Shown: positions 12,142 through 24,151 of the stretch, one piece after another
How positions within the stretch are numbered: position 1 is the first letter of the stretch
How the letters are laid out: every line of letters begins with the position of its first letter
Assembly: GCA_037576195.1 (NCBI GenBank)
Contig: CM075101.1
Location: 31,062,001 to 31,126,000 of the forward strand
DNA from: Phytoseiulus persimilis
Lineage: Eukaryota; Arthropoda; Arachnida; Mesostigmata; Phytoseiidae
Length of the DNA stretch: 64,000 bases
Direction: 5' to 3'
Program-made: the position numbers and the translations under genes
The notes under the pieces: model-generated
Databases searched by the model: none
Told to the model about the DNA's origin: nothing
Seen by the model: the letters and a program-made list of their open reading frames with translations, nothing else

Positions 12142-14393
12142 TCTCGAGGAGTATGGTCAGATTGGTGTCGTAATCACCCCTCCAGATTCGGAGAAGCATG
12201 GTCAGATTGGTCCCGGAATCACCCCCCCAGGTTTTGAAAAGTATGGTTAGATATGTCTCGAGATCACCCCTCCAGACTCGGAAAGTGATAGTCAGATTGG
12301 TCTCGGAATCACCTCTCCAGACTTGGAAAAGTATGCTCAGATTGGTACCGGAATCTTCCTTCTAGAGTTGGGAAGTAATGCTCAGATTGGTCTCAGAATC
12401 ACCCCTCCAGAGTTGGAAAGTAATGGCCAGATTGGTCTCGGAATCACCCCTCCAGAGTTGGAAAGTAATGACCAAATTGGTCCTAGAATCATCCCTCCAG
12501 AGTTGCAAAGTAATGGCCAGATTGATCCCAGAATCACCCCTCCAGAGTTGGAAAGTAATGCTCAGATTGGTCTCAGAATCACCCCTCCAGAGTTGGAAAG
12601 TAATGGTTGGATTGGTCCCGAAATCACCCCTCCTGGGTTGGAAATCAATGCTCAGATTGGTCTCGGAATCACCCCTCCAGAGTTGGAAAGTAATGGTCAG
12701 ATTTGTCCCGAAATCACCCCTCCAGAGTTGGACAGTAATTCTCAGATTGGTCTCGGAATCACCCCTCCAGAGTTGGAAAGTAATGGTCAGATTTGTCCCG
12801 AAATCACCCCTCTCGAGTTGGACAGTAATTCTCAGATTGGTCTCAAAATCACCCCTCCAGAGTTGGAAAGTAATGGTCAGATTGGTCTCGGAATCACTCC
12901 TGCAGAGTTGGAAAATAATGCTCAGATTGGTCTCGGAATCACCCCTCCAGAGTTGGAAAATAATGCTCAGATTGGTCCCGAAATCACCCCTCCAGAGTTA
13001 GACAGTAATTCTCAGATTGGTCTCGGAATCACCCCTCCAGAGTTGGAAAGTAATGGTCAGATTGGTCTCGGAATCACTCCTGCAGAGTTGGAAAATAATG
13101 CTCAGATTGGTCCCGAAATCACCCCTCCAGAGTTGGACAGTAATTCTCAGATTGGTCTCGGAATCACCCCTCCAGAGTTGGAAAATAATGCTCAGATCGG
13201 TCCCGGAATAACCCCTCCAGAGTTCGAAAGTAATGCTCAGATTGGTCTCGGAATCACCCCTCCTGAGTTGGAAATCAATGCTCAGATTGGTCTCGGAATC
13301 ACCTCTCCAGAGTTGGAAAATAATGCTCAGATTGGTCCCGAAATCACCCCTCCAGAGTTGGACAGTAATTCTCAGATCGGTCTCGGAATCACCCCTCCAG
13401 AGTTGGAGAATAATGCTCAGATTGGTCCCGGATTCACCCCTCCAGAATTGGACAGTAATTCTCAGATTGGTCTCGGAATCACCCCTCCAGAGTTGGAAAG
13501 TAATGGTCAGATTGGTCTCGGAATCACTCCTGCAGAGTTGGAAAGTAATGGTCAGATTGATCCCAGAATCACCCCTCCAGAGTTGGGAAGTAATGCTCAG
13601 ATTGGTCCCGGAATCACCCTTCTAGAGTTGGGAAGTAATGCTCAGATTGGTCTCGGAATCACCCCTCCAGAGTTGGGAAGTAATGGCCAGATTGGTCTCG
13701 GAATCACTCCTCCAGAGTTGGAAAGTAATGCTCAGATTGCTCCCGGAATCACCCCTCCAGACTTGGGAAGTAATGCTCAGATTGCTCCCGGAATCATCCC
13801 TCCAGAGTTGGAAAGTAATGGCCAGATTGGTCTCGGAATCACCCCTCCAGAGTTGAGAAGTAATGGCCAGATTGGTCTCGGAATCACCCCTCCAGAGTTG
13901 GGAAGTAATGGCCAGAATGGTCTCGGAATCACCCCTCCAGAGTTCGAAAGTATTGGCCAGATTGGTCTCGGAATCACTCCTCCAGAGTTGGAAAGTAATG
14001 CTCAGATTGCTCCCGGAATCACCCCTCCAGGCTTGGGAAGTAATGCTCAGATTGCTCCCGGAATCATCCCTCCAGAGTTGGAAAGTAATGGCCAGATTGG
14101 TCTCGGAATCACCCCTCCAGAGTTGGGAAATAATGGCCAGATTGGTCTCGGAATCACCCCTCCAGAGTTGGAAAGTAATGCTCAGATTGCTCCCGGAATC
14201 ACCCCTCCAGGCTTGGGAAGTAATGCTCAGATTGCTCCCGGAATCATCCCTCCAGAGTTGGAAAGTAATGGCCAGATTGGTCTCGGAATCACCCCTCCAG
14301 AGTTGAGAAGTAATGGCCAGATTGGTCTCGGAATCACCCCTCCAGAGTTGGAAAGTAATGGCCAGATTGGTCTCGAAATCACCCCTCCAGGAA
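12142..14393. repeat. 45-bp minisatellite array, about 50 units
   Basis: The unit is 45 bp (typical core CAGATTGGTCTCGGAATCAC followed by CCCTCCAGAGTTGGAAAGTAA) and repeats without a length change across 2.25 kb. Because 45 is a multiple of three, one plus-strand frame stays open from 12323 to 14413 (about 46 units of a 15-residue repeat ending ITPPE). A second plus-strand frame and a minus-strand frame are open over long stretches too. The first three units carry stops in that frame, and no ATG or splice acceptor precedes it, so coding is not demonstrated. Unit variants recur in blocks (see findings), which shows higher-order duplication. Sequence variation is concentrated at a few positions of the unit. 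Confidence 0.95.
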
Positions 14394-14672
14394 TTTTTAT
14401 GATAGATGTATAGGAGAGGAGGTGGGGAAGGATATCCGATGACGATGGGATGAGTCTGGCTGGCGTCATAACGGGGCGGTGCACCTTATCGTCAGAATTT
14501 GGATGCGGATGACAGTATGGAGGGGGTCAAAGTTGGGTTAAATCGCGAGGGGGGGAGGAGGGGAGGAGGAGGGGGGGAGTGGTGGGTGGCCTATGTCCTT
14601 CCCGGAGAGCCGCCCTACATTATGCAGTTTGTTCCAAGTCGATCCGATCAATACCAGAGGAGCCTATTGAGG

Positions 14673-14711
14673 ACAAACAAACAAACAAACAAACAAACAA
14701 ACAAACAAACA
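14673..14711 (-). repeat. (TTTG)n tract, likely 3' tail of the retrotransposon
   Basis: About ten AAAC units on the plus strand, which read TTTG on the minus strand. The tract sits 71 bp beyond the stop codon of the minus-strand retrotransposon reading frame, where a non-LTR element would carry its simple-sequence tail. Confidence 0.7.
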
Positions 14712-16055
14712 GACCCTGGATTTTTATATATATAGATCTCCCCTCTTTCTGTACATTTCAAGCATATTTAGGGAGACCCTGGTTAAGGGGCAATGTTGTG
14801 GCTGATCCGTGCGGCATTTGTTTCGTTGTACTCGTTGCTTTGGCGGATGGCGTTTTCCCATTCCTCCAGCGTTTTCTTAGTATTCAGTATCGTATTCGGG
14901 ATGCTGTCCTTGTGGAGTCCAAGTTTCTTCCGGGTCTCCTCCTCTATGTTGATTGGCTTTCTGCATTGTAGGATCACATGTTCGAGGGTTTCTTCTTGTA
15001 TGCCGCATTTAAGCAGGTCGTTTCCATGTCTTTGTCTTTTCACCGATATTTTCTGAGCTGTAGACATCCCGCTCTGGCGCTCGCCAGTAGGCGACTGCCT
15101 TTGGTGTTGTCGTATATGTGCTCGATCTTTCCTCGCACCGTTTTGTAGTCTCTGTATCGCTCGAGAGTTCTTCTCTGCCATTCCTATCCGCCTTGCCTCG
15201 TCGAGCTTGGCTTCGATGGTTTCGTCCACATACTTTTTGTCGGCTGTCTGTGATACCCGAATGATTTTTCTCGGGAGTTCCCTTTTATCCGCGCACCCGG
15301 TTTCCTTCAGCTCTGGGGTCCTTTTCTGTAGTCTGATTGGTATGTTGGCGATTTTCGTCATTGTGAGAATCGCTCTTGGCCATCTGATTTCGCTCACTTC
15401 GCTGATTCTTGCCAGGTATGTCAGTTTGCTTTTTGCCTCTCCGTCCTCGAAGGTTGACCAACCTAGTTCTCCGTCTATGAATTCAGTTGCGATGTTGGAG
15501 TTTGGTTGTCCCAATGCCAATTTCCCAGCTTCTCGCTGTATGGTTTCGAGCCTTCTCCTTGTTTTCTGTGACATCGTTGTGACTGAGTTCGCATAAGTCA
15601 GAGCTTGGACCGCTGTGCTCTCCTACTGTATTTTCGTGACTTCGAAGCGGTTAAACTTCCAGAGCGATTTGGCGTGCATTTGCTGTATCACCCTTTCCGC
15701 TCTGGATTCCCATATTTTCTCCTGCCCCTTCAGGTAGTTTCGAGCGTGGCATAGAGTGATTCCTAGGTATTTGTATGCATTCAACATGGGCACATCTCTA
15801 TTCTGGATCTCGACCTTCCGTCCTGCATCCGTGCACTTCGAGATTTCCACTATCGCGTTCTTTCCCGGGTTTAGGTGGAGACCCATTCCATCTCCGAATT
15901 TGGATTTCACCTCGAGTAGTCTCTCTAGGTCCTTTCTGTTTCTTCCGATGAGCACCAACCCGACCCCCAGACCCTTCTGGTGGAACAAGCTTCTGATTCC
16001 AAGTCAATACTGTGCTCGGGTTACGGACGTGGTCATTATTCTCGAGGAGACTCAC
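14673..16055 (-). mobile_element. 5'-truncated non-LTR retrotransposon (reverse transcriptase ORF 3' part)
   Basis: The minus strand encodes the later part of a non-LTR ORF2 in two frames. The first, 15988-15623, has palm/thumb landmarks of reverse transcriptase (VLIGRNRKDLERLLEV, GLHLNPGKNAIVEIS and YKYLGITL). The second, 15574-14783, ends with a C-terminal zinc-knuckle-like motif (KCGIQEETLEHVILQC). A frame change or small disruption lies between 15623 and 15574, so the copy is probably dead. The YxDD-bearing upstream half and all of ORF1 are missing, which is typical of 5' truncation. A 71-bp 3' UTR leads into the (TTTG)n tail. Similar fragments are common in tick and mite genomes. I assign it to no clade. 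Confidence 0.85.
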
Positions 16056-17539
16056 GGACCGATGGACTCAGAACGAACTCACATAGGTGAAGTTAGAGCC
16101 GCCTTCTCAGAACCACGAAGCGAAGCGTTGGGAGAACCGAGGAAAAAATCGAGGGCGGAATGATCCGTCCGAAGTTTTCGTCAACAGATCGAGTCACCGA
16201 CAGGAATCATAGAGGAAGCGATCAGGATTTTTTTACGAGAGCCGAGAGTCAGGTTCCGGGAACGCGAGGATCCGCACGATACTTGAGCTCGCCGGTTGCT
16301 TCAGCCGATGAAGTTTGAGACCATGCCGCGATTAACGTTCACCTATTCCATCTGATGGTAACGTTTACAGTGCGGGTCTCGAGCTTCAGGTACGAGTTTG
16401 TACATGAGTCGAGGACGAACCGGTATGGACCACGAAAAAGCTTCCGTTTTCTGCGAAATGCTACTTATTGAGCCGGCGACTGATGGAGTTTCCGAGAGAG
16501 CCCTCAACCGTATCTCCCCATGAGAGATGTGAGTAGCGAGGAAGCAGGTTATGAGTCCTGTCCCTTCCTGCCTCGCGATTTCGATTACCGATGTGGGGAC
16601 GAAGTGACTCAATGATTCCCGTATGTCTATATGCCGGAGCACATCCAATATCTCTACTCCTGTAGTCAGCACATTCGACCATCACCACAGTGTGAACCGA
16701 CGGTTTGCGGCATATGATTTTCATATGATCTTGACACGCTTTTGCTAACCACATTCCCGCCTCCAGAGCAGTGTTGCTCAGCCTATCCCAACTGACCGAT
16801 TCCCATCCGAGCGCTCTCCACCGCACTCTTTCAACCGAAAATATAGGTCTTCCTCCCGGTATCCTGGAACTTGACTGGCGTGAGTCTTGGCTGAAAGCAA
16901 GACGTCGGATCGGCAGTTGCATGACAATGTAGCTCGAATCGATATAATGGATTTTCAACATCGCATTTATTTCCGAATTCAGCGTCCCTGAGAAGCAACG
17001 AGGGAAAGGGGAACCCATCGAGGACGTGATTTTATCCACAAATCTGGGGTTTTCGGGTTGATAGTATCGGGATTAGTCAAACCGGTACAAACTCGATCGG
17101 TTGACGCTTTACGTTTCCCGGCTTTTTTCCCTGTATATGGCTTCCCTCATTCTTTTCGGAACCGTTCGGTTCTGGGAACCTTGACCCTAATCAACTGAAA
17201 GCGACGAGGGAGACCTCTGAAGGGGAAAAAGTGGTGAAAATCGGTGATCTCGAACTACGATCGAGGAGCGATGAATTCTTGCCTAGCGACAGTCGATTGC
17301 GACAAAGCGAGCCGTTAATGAGATTGGTCTCATGACGTGGCCCGCCCGAATAGGATTGATCAGTGGCGTTCTCCGCTCATTTGCTATGACCTACATAGTC
17401 TCTCTCATGATCGAGCAGAGCTGATGGTCGCAAACGAAAATTTCAGAATATATTTCCTCAGCGAACCTACAGCCAAACGGAAATGTATTCATTGAGGGGA
17501 CTCGACATCACCACTACTATAAGTAATGATTGTAGGCAG
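16056..17539. other. Gene-poor interval with long but unsupported minus-strand ORFs
   Basis: Two overlapping minus-strand frames (16461-17039 and 16343-16672) are 192 and 109 codons long. Neither has convincing splice borders or family motifs, and ORFs of this length are expected about once in a window of this size. I do not call a gene. Confidence 0.4.
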
Positions 17540-17865
17540 CGTTTCCCTGGATACTTGGAAGGAGAAGAACGCCATCAATTATGCATCGGATGGCCTCGCG
17601 TTTTCAGGCCCAAACCGCGGAGATGCAAACCTCTTTCAGAGCCCTCACACTTTGGTGCCAGAAGAACAAAATGACCCTTATTATCAAATATCCAAGCGGT
17701 GCAGAGGGTGCCACAAGAAACCCCTTGAGTCACTCTCGAGATACAAGTACAGAGGCACCGTAACGGAGATCTCACCCGTAGATCACCTGCGAACCACAAC
17801 AGCAATAACCGTTGCGTGCCTCGGAGAACTGCGTAAACTCCTGCTGACACTGAAGACATTCTAAC
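17540..17865 (+). mobile_element. Decayed reverse-transcriptase remnant
   Basis: Pieces in different plus-strand frames resemble the centre of a non-LTR reverse transcriptase in the expected order. INYASDGLAFSG stands where a YADD box would be. FRALTLWCQKNKMTL resembles the following helix. YKYRGTVTE stands where the F/YKYLGV motif would be. Frames shift between the pieces, so this is a pseudogene fragment. The match is by pattern only. Confidence 0.4.
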
Positions 17866-18385
17866 TCGAAGTCATGGCAACTATCCCGCACAGAATGCTC
17901 TCTCAGAACGCTCGCTCTGAGTCGATGCATGTCAAGGAGCTTCATCTTGCTGCTGTACGGAAAAATTTCTCTCCGTGAATTGCACGAGTCGGTCGGGCTT
18001 CTAGAACAGAGGCATGAAAAGGACGCATATACATTACGAGACGAGTGAAGGAAACTGTAAACAAATGCGAAACAAATCGCGGATGGAATATTTTGATTGA
18101 TTTCCCCACCAGAGATCCCAAGAGCACCAAGTACCGCATTATATTACCAAAAGACCCATGACGACGCCTACCATAATCGATTCTGGCTCGAAAACGTTTC
18201 ATCAAGGTCTCAGTCGCCTGTGTGGTCGAGAGTGACTTCGTCTCTTCGGCTTTGTAACGATTCACAACTCGGATTTATTGCTGGTCTTGAGACTGGCATC
18301 ATGCGCACATGATGAAGCTCCTGGCTTCACAATGGAATGGATTTTCACAAATGACTCGCTCCTGACAGAGCGAACGATCCACATG
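17866..18385. other. Intergenic, nothing recognised
   Basis: Short ORFs only. This is the downstream (3') flank of the minus-strand secreted protein gene. I saw no clear AATAAA signal on the minus strand. Confidence 0.4.
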
Positions 18386-18991
18386 CTAGACTATCGTGGC
18401 ATAGTTGATTCTTCCGGGATCATTCTTGTTGTCGAGGGCGACCTGGCCTACAGTAGCAATGATTCCCGAGAGCGCATGATACTTTGGAGAGATTATTTTC
18501 GCTGGTTCATTGAGATGCACGGCAGGATCGTACGGTTTTTGGTCATCTGGAGCGTATTCCACACCCAGAGCCCCAACCGAAGGAGTACTCATGAATCGCG
18601 CCCCGTTTATCAACGAGCTGTCACTTCGTGAGTAAGAAGCTGCGACGGCTGCATCCGGTAGAGTCGTCGGATGGGGGATGAACGAGCTCGCAAAGGCTAC
18701 GTTTTCAGTTGATACAGCGAACAGGGGCGTTTTATCCACATTACCAGCAGCATACGTTGGAACTGCTTTCACAGAGGGCGACGGAACACGCACTTCCAAC
18801 ACAGGGGATGATTTCGTCACTTCGCCTATGGCTGCTCCAACTGGTAGCCTCCGGAGATATTCGCTGAAGTGAGGATAGTAGTCAACACTGTGGTAGTGAG
18901 CATTGAAATACGAGTCGCTGCTCACGTCTCGAAGCGGAACAGCAGTAGCAGCTACTATTGACGCAGCGACACACGACAACAACGTCAGCAT
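18386..18991 (-). CDS. Secreted protein, single exon, unknown family
   Basis: An uninterrupted frame of 201 codons starts at ATG (plus 18989-18991) and stops at 18386-18388. The N-terminus is a standard signal peptide (MLTLLSCVAASIVAATAVPL, cleavage likely after AVP or TAV). The mature part is rich in Ala, Ser, Pro, Val and Tyr with no cysteines, as in many arthropod cuticle-associated or secreted structural proteins. I see no chitin-binding R&R consensus, so I do not call it a cuticle protein. A TATA box lies just upstream. It is the longest non-repeat ORF in the window with a signal peptide. Confidence 0.75.
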   Translation of the reverse strand: MLTLLSCVAASIVAATAVPLRDVSSDSYFNAHYHSVDYYPHFSEYLRRLPVGAAIGEVTKSSPVLEVRVPSPSVKAVPTYAAGNVDKTPLFAVSTENVAFASSFIPHPTTLPDAAVAASYSRSDSSLINGARFMSTPSVGALGVEYAPDDQKPYDPAVHLNEPAKIISPKYHALSGIIATVGQVALDNKNDPGRINYATIV

Positions 18992-19028
18992 TTCGTCCAG
19001 AAAGTTGTTCCCCTTGCGCGGCTCTTTA

Positions 19029-19035
19029 TATCGAT
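19029..19035 (-). promoter_or_regulatory. TATA box of the secreted protein gene
   Basis: On the minus strand TATAAAG lies about 37 bases before the ATG at 18991, within GCATCGATATAAAGAGCCGC. This allows only a very short 5' UTR. Spacing and motif fit a core promoter. Confidence 0.6.
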
Positions 19036-20264
19036 GCGGAGAGATGTAGTCTTTCGGATGTCTGAGTGTCGCTTTTCCAAGGCTCTTGCGTCATGGCTGA
19101 GGTCCAAACGGGATTGGACCGTGCATGGTTCTCCGCATGCGTCGTGCAAGTGGGAATCAAGATCCAACCAGCACTGGGATCAGCTAAATGTCTGAGTAGG
19201 CGTTATTACATACTTCTCGTTTCTGGGAGTTATGTATTGTATTCCGAACCGACCAACTCACGAAACATTCGGCTTCAGAAATTCGTCGCTCTCCGATCAA
19301 ACTAGCGGGACTAGATGCGCGAGTCGACAGGCCATGGTAAAATTCGATGAGGATATTTTGTTTGTCAACCGTTCCTGATTTGCATAGGAAAGGTGAAGCC
19401 GAGCATCCATCCGCTCAGGAGGGATTGCCGACATCTTCAAATTCAACAACTTGCTTCACTCGCCGCATATATTGCCAATGTCGATGCCGTTGTCATGTGA
19501 CGGACCTTGCGAAAATTTTGAGTGCGATTCGGCCTGACAGTATGAGAGTTGAATTGAAACTCTCATTTATCTGTCGGACAATCCGCTCTAAATTAAGATT
19601 TGTGTACAGGATGGTCGAATTAGGTTGGTAATTTTGTGCGCCATTTTTCTTTCGACCGCTATTAAGAGTTCAGTGGGGCGATTTCGGAAATCCTCTTAGC
19701 AAAAAGTAGCTCATCCATTCGACTTTAACTTTGAGCCAACCGATCCCTACAATTGGTTCTCGTTCTCTTTTATCCTCCATTTTTCAAAAATAGGCGATTT
19801 TGTTCATGCATCAAAACTCGACTCTCGCCCCGGTGGTCAGTGTTCGGCGAAAACATCCAAGAACGAACGATTTTCCATGGCTGCCCTCTCTTCCTTTGGT
19901 TCGCTAGTTCTTCCCAGTTGAGAGCGGGATCCTGGTAACACCAGGAACTTTTTGTCAGATGGACACCCTCCCACATAACGTCGAGCGAACTTTGCCTGTG
20001 GAAAATCTGCGAGCCATCCAAATTTGAGAGAGAAAAAATTTCGTCAATTTTCGAAATACACGAAGATCAAGATGGAACGAAGAACGATAGGAGGAGTTGA
20101 GTAGAAAATGTAATCGATGAATGCGCTGATGAATTTCGCAAAAATAATTTCCGAAATCCGCTGAGCTCTAGATAACAGTCAAAAGAAAAATGGCAAAAGA
20201 ATTCCCGACCGAGGTGATTTGACCGCCCTGGGGAAGCCGAACGTGCTCATCGATCGCATCTCAA
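19036..20264. other. Gene-poor interval
   Basis: Upstream flank of the secreted gene and 3' flank of the next minus-strand candidate. ORFs are under 100 codons and unsupported. Confidence 0.4.
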
Positions 20265-20880
20265 TTATGATCCGTCGCGATCCGTCCACAGTAAAGACTG
20301 CCATGCATTATAGAATATCTGATCTCGGACTTCCGAGAGGATCTCCGCACGACTACACGAGTGCCTCACAGGATTTTGAGAATAAACGGACACCTTGAAG
20401 CATATATTTGGCATATGTCTGCCATCGTATATCTTGAAGACGGAAGGGTGTTCGACGCTCATTTCGTGCTGTGAATACAAGATCCAGTCACCTGCTGACA
20501 GATGAAAGGAATGTCAGATCCGTGTTGTAGGCTCTGTAGCGTGGGGACAGGTCCATGACGAGTTCCTCAGTTAGGTTTTCTTGAGTCCTTCTGGGTATGA
20601 GCGCCAGATAGCGCGCTCCCTTGGTATGTGGAATGTTCGACTTCTGGGAGCTACGTCTTATATAAACGGTCAGTAGCGATTTTTGGGAATAGACTCCGTC
20701 GAAGTTATCTCCAGGCGGCGTTTGGTGTAGCTCCCGATCGCTCGTTCTTATAGAACTGATTTCCGTAGTCTCGCCCTCGAACTTCCGCTGAACAATCAGT
20801 TTTCCATCGAATGTTATTCGCCGTACCCCAAATCGCCTGATACTCCTCCCAGCGTTCACGCTACGCAGAGAGAGCCTCGT
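20265..20880 (-). CDS. Unidentified two-exon (or longer) gene, C-terminal part
   Basis: The terminal exon 20265-20468 (68 codons with stop) follows acceptor TTGTATTCACAG. The preceding exon ends at 20500 with donor GTCAGC and joins in phase 0. That exon is open for more than 110 codons and reads like protein (GKLIVQRKFEGETTEIS, then KSLLTVYIRRSSQKS). The intron would be 31 bp by this reading, which is unusually short; the alternative donor GTGACT at 20489 gives a stop. The start is unresolved. An acceptor CTCTGCGTAG sits near 20880. The family is not recognised. Confidence 0.4.
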
Positions 20881-23824
20881 GAGCCCAAAGGCGGACTACA
20901 TTCTCATAACACTCAATCTGCGACTTACGGCCTCAACAACTGATGGGAAATCAGAATCCGGGTGTGACTCAACCGAGTCCTACAATTAGTCGCTCATATT
21001 GTCAAGTCACGCGTGTCCGAAGAGAAGTATGTTCCGAGGTCTCCGAGACGATCGGGATTCAGGGGGTGTCGCCCAAGGGAAGCCATGAAGTAGTCCTCGC
21101 CGCTGGAGTCATATATCCGAAAAGAGGCCCCTAGAAAACCTGGCTTCAAGGATAGTTAATTCAGAAGAGAACCAATGAAAAAACTCGGAGGAAGAAAGAT
21201 AGTGTATGCTCCGTTCTCAATCATGCATGGCTTAATTGAAATAGAAGCGTCGATGCATCTTTCGCTGGAAGGGAACTCCTATACGGCTCCTGCAGCGAAA
21301 AATCCTCACTGTGCACCCCTGCCCTCCCCCGAATCCAGCCCTGATTCGTCCCGACGCCAAAAGAGAAAACGGAGCAGAGCTCGGTGTCGGCTCCATTTCT
21401 AATTTCAGGTTGTCCACAAGCTTCACAGAATCCACACAAGGGCGAAGCGTGACGAGGTCAGTGTTCGCCTCGATGGGCCCGAAACTCGGATCGACTTGCA
21501 TAAGGAACTACTATAGCTCACCATAAAATCGATATCCTCTCGCTCACAACTTAGTTTTTGTGCGGCGAATCGTGTGCGTTCCCTCCCATGAGTGTTTTTA
21601 TCCTTATTTTGTCTCTTACTCTTATTGAAAATGAATGAAGTCAACTGCAAGTCGACGATTCGTCGACTTTTTACTCGAATCAGGGCGCGGCGGTAGTGGC
21701 TGCCCGGAAATGTAACCTCCACGTGGGAATTTCACCACAAACGTTAGGAGACCAGCCGCAATGGCAATTTTCTCCGCAGCGTTCTTTACAAAGAGTCAGC
21801 GTTCTCCTGTCTCGCGCCCTCGGCGAGCAGAGATCCGTCGACAGACGTGTGGCAGAACTGGAGAGGTTTCTTAGAAGCGCCGCAGTGTATACCTTCCCCC
21901 CCAGTTTCCCATGCCGTCATCTACGGTTCGTGGCATTCGCAACGGCCGCTTCTCAATCGCTCTCCGAGCTGCTGCCACCTGCGGAATGATGCTGTTCTGG
22001 AATGAGCGACTGTTAACGTGACAAACCTGAACCGGGATCACGTAACGAAGACGGAGCTGTGATGGACGAAGATGGCAGAGAAGCCCGTCGAATGGGCGGG
22101 AGTTCGAAAAAATCGACCAGATATGTTTTTCCGGGCAAATATGTCTGGAATGGTTAGACTCTTGACAGCGAGGGATCAATGCAGGATGAATTTTTCGCAA
22201 TTTTGAGCGCGCATTCAAAGAGTGTTCACTTGGGGACACATTCACACGGTGCGAGCTGCACTCAGTGATCAGTTGGGGAAGTTCGCTCGCATCACTAGTT
22301 CGAATACTGTTCGCTGAATTCCGCCAGACGAGGTACGCGGACGTGATTTGTTTCGCGGGGGTTTCCATTAGGAAGAATCCAAGAACGACATAGACAGAGA
22401 TGTCTCTCGAGCAAGGTTTTCTCTTCAGCAAACGACTTCCTGTGAGTCGAAGTAGAAACAGCCGGTGAGCTCCGAGATGCGCACGTGTCCCATGAAAACA
22501 GTTCTGTGGTAGCGGTGTTCTTCCGCCCTGACCTTCTCTTCTTGTCGACCGTGGTCTTTAGGGCACGCGAGAGAGGAGCTCTTTCATCAGTAATGGAGGG
22601 GATGAATATTTCTCCACTACCGACAGGCGGCTTTCCTTTCTCTAGAAGACCCCGAGAGATTCCAGATACATGCAATGCGATGCTGGGAAACGCAGCCCGT
22701 TATCGCCGCTGCTCAGCGGAGCACGGACGAAAGATGCTGTTATGATGTAGAATAACTCTCTAAATTGTACTGTCAGAGGAGACCACATGTGTGTCAAACG
22801 CAAGCGGTTCTGCGTGCAGAACGTGTAGGGAGCGAGAGAACAGCCTGAGAACACTGCGTGTGGAAAGAGGAAGACTTCGTGAAAGAAGAGAGAAAGAGTG
22901 AATAGAGACGAAGATGGGGAATTCCCAAAAGCTGAATTGTGCGAGAAGTGGTCTACGATCAAAGGCTTCGTCAGAAGAACGAATCACAGATTCAGCCAGC
23001 AGTGTGGTGGTTTCTGACGACCATTCGTCGCACCTTGTTAGTGGCTCAAGAATGAGCTCGGCACATCAGACAATGAAGGACTTCTTGAGTGTGAGGATAA
23101 GTCAGAACGCAGATTTCGATCGTCAGAATGATTTGACCTCCCATCATCATCTGTGTCCCGGATGATCGGCGATTTGGACGCGTTTGCAGTGGATGCGGCG
23201 ATTTAAGACAACCCTTCAGTCGACATGTTTGCGCAGCTTCTAACAATTATTGTCGAGTAACCATCGGGTTAGGCATCAGTGTCCGAGTTTGCGGCATGGC
23301 GAAAGCAGGGCTCGAAGGCTCCACGACATCCTTACCCACATCCGAGTGGCCAGCGCTATGCGATTTGTACGGTCATCAGAATCCTTGTCACGATTCCTCA
23401 AGATCTAAACGATCCATCGTGCGCATCTGGCATGAAGAGAAAATCGCCAAAACTACATTGCAAGGACACATTCACCTGTTTCACCCCCGCCGATGTACCG
23501 GAAGCCACTGCAGGTGTCAGAGAGCAAATCATTCCTGAGAGGACAGCACCGATGCGTCCACTCTTAGGCGATTGTGGTCGACGTATTTCCGTCGTATTTG
23601 CGAAGAAAAACGACCACCTTCGAGTGATTTCCAAGCTCAGCCTCTCTCATCGGTAATCAGAGGTGCGAGCGATGATGAATGAATCGAGCGGGTCGCCGCA
23701 AATCGAGATATGTACATGCTTCGTCTCATGAGGAGCGATTGTGAATGGTGTGCGAGACGGAGGATGTCCTAATGTCTGAGAGAATCAGTGAAATCAGGCG
23801 TTTCGTCGGCAATGTTCGGCTCTG
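20881..23824. other. Gene-poor interval
   Basis: The longest frame is 186 codons (minus, 21871-22431), within chance expectation and without splice support. I see no repeats, RNA genes or recognisable domains. Confidence 0.4.
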
Positions 23825-24151
23825 TTAACTTTCCGTGACCACACGCGACCCATCCTGCAAATGGCATCGAATATTCTCGAGTCTGAGAAGCACTTTGAAG
23901 ATGGACGAGTAGGAACTCGTCTCTGAAATGTAGTAAAAGAGCCGCAAAACTCCGGCAAAAAAGTGGAATCCTCCTTCGATTAATGACGAATTTCCTCTGA
24001 GAGTTCTTTGAAGGGAAGGCCGAGCAACGGTGGTTAACCGATTCGGAGAGTGAATAATATGCGCCGCCTTCCGAAGAATATGTTGAGCGGAAACTTGTGC
24101 CATATCATCTGCCGGAACGGGAGTTTGGGGGATCAGCAGCGCTCGTTTCAT
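23825..24151 (-). CDS. Unidentified coding candidate
   Basis: A frame of 108 codons begins at ATG (plus 24149-24151) and reads as a basic, then Leu- and Tyr-rich protein (for example FHFFAGVLRLFYYISET). Codon choice looks coding-like. No splice sites, family or promoter are clear. It could be an exon of a larger gene or a chance frame. Confidence 0.3.
   Translation of the reverse strand: MKRALLIPQTPVPADDMAQVSAQHILRKAAHIIHSPNRLTTVARPSLQRTLRGNSSLIEGGFHFFAGVLRLFYYISETSSYSSIFKVLLRLENIRCHLQDGSRVVTES

Noticed and set aside
12378..14306. Other long frames in the minisatellite (plus frame MLRLVSESPLQSWK, minus frame IPRPIWPLLSNSGG)
   Set aside because: They arise because the 45-bp unit has no stop in those frames. 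All are the same repeat read differently.
14793..15596. Plus-strand ORFs rich in Phe, Leu and Ser opposite the retrotransposon
   Set aside because: They are antisense to the reverse-transcriptase frame and mimic membrane proteins only because of that.
16461..17039. 192-codon minus-strand ORF
   Set aside because: About one ORF of this length is expected by chance in 64 kb at this base composition. No splice site, signal or domain supports it.
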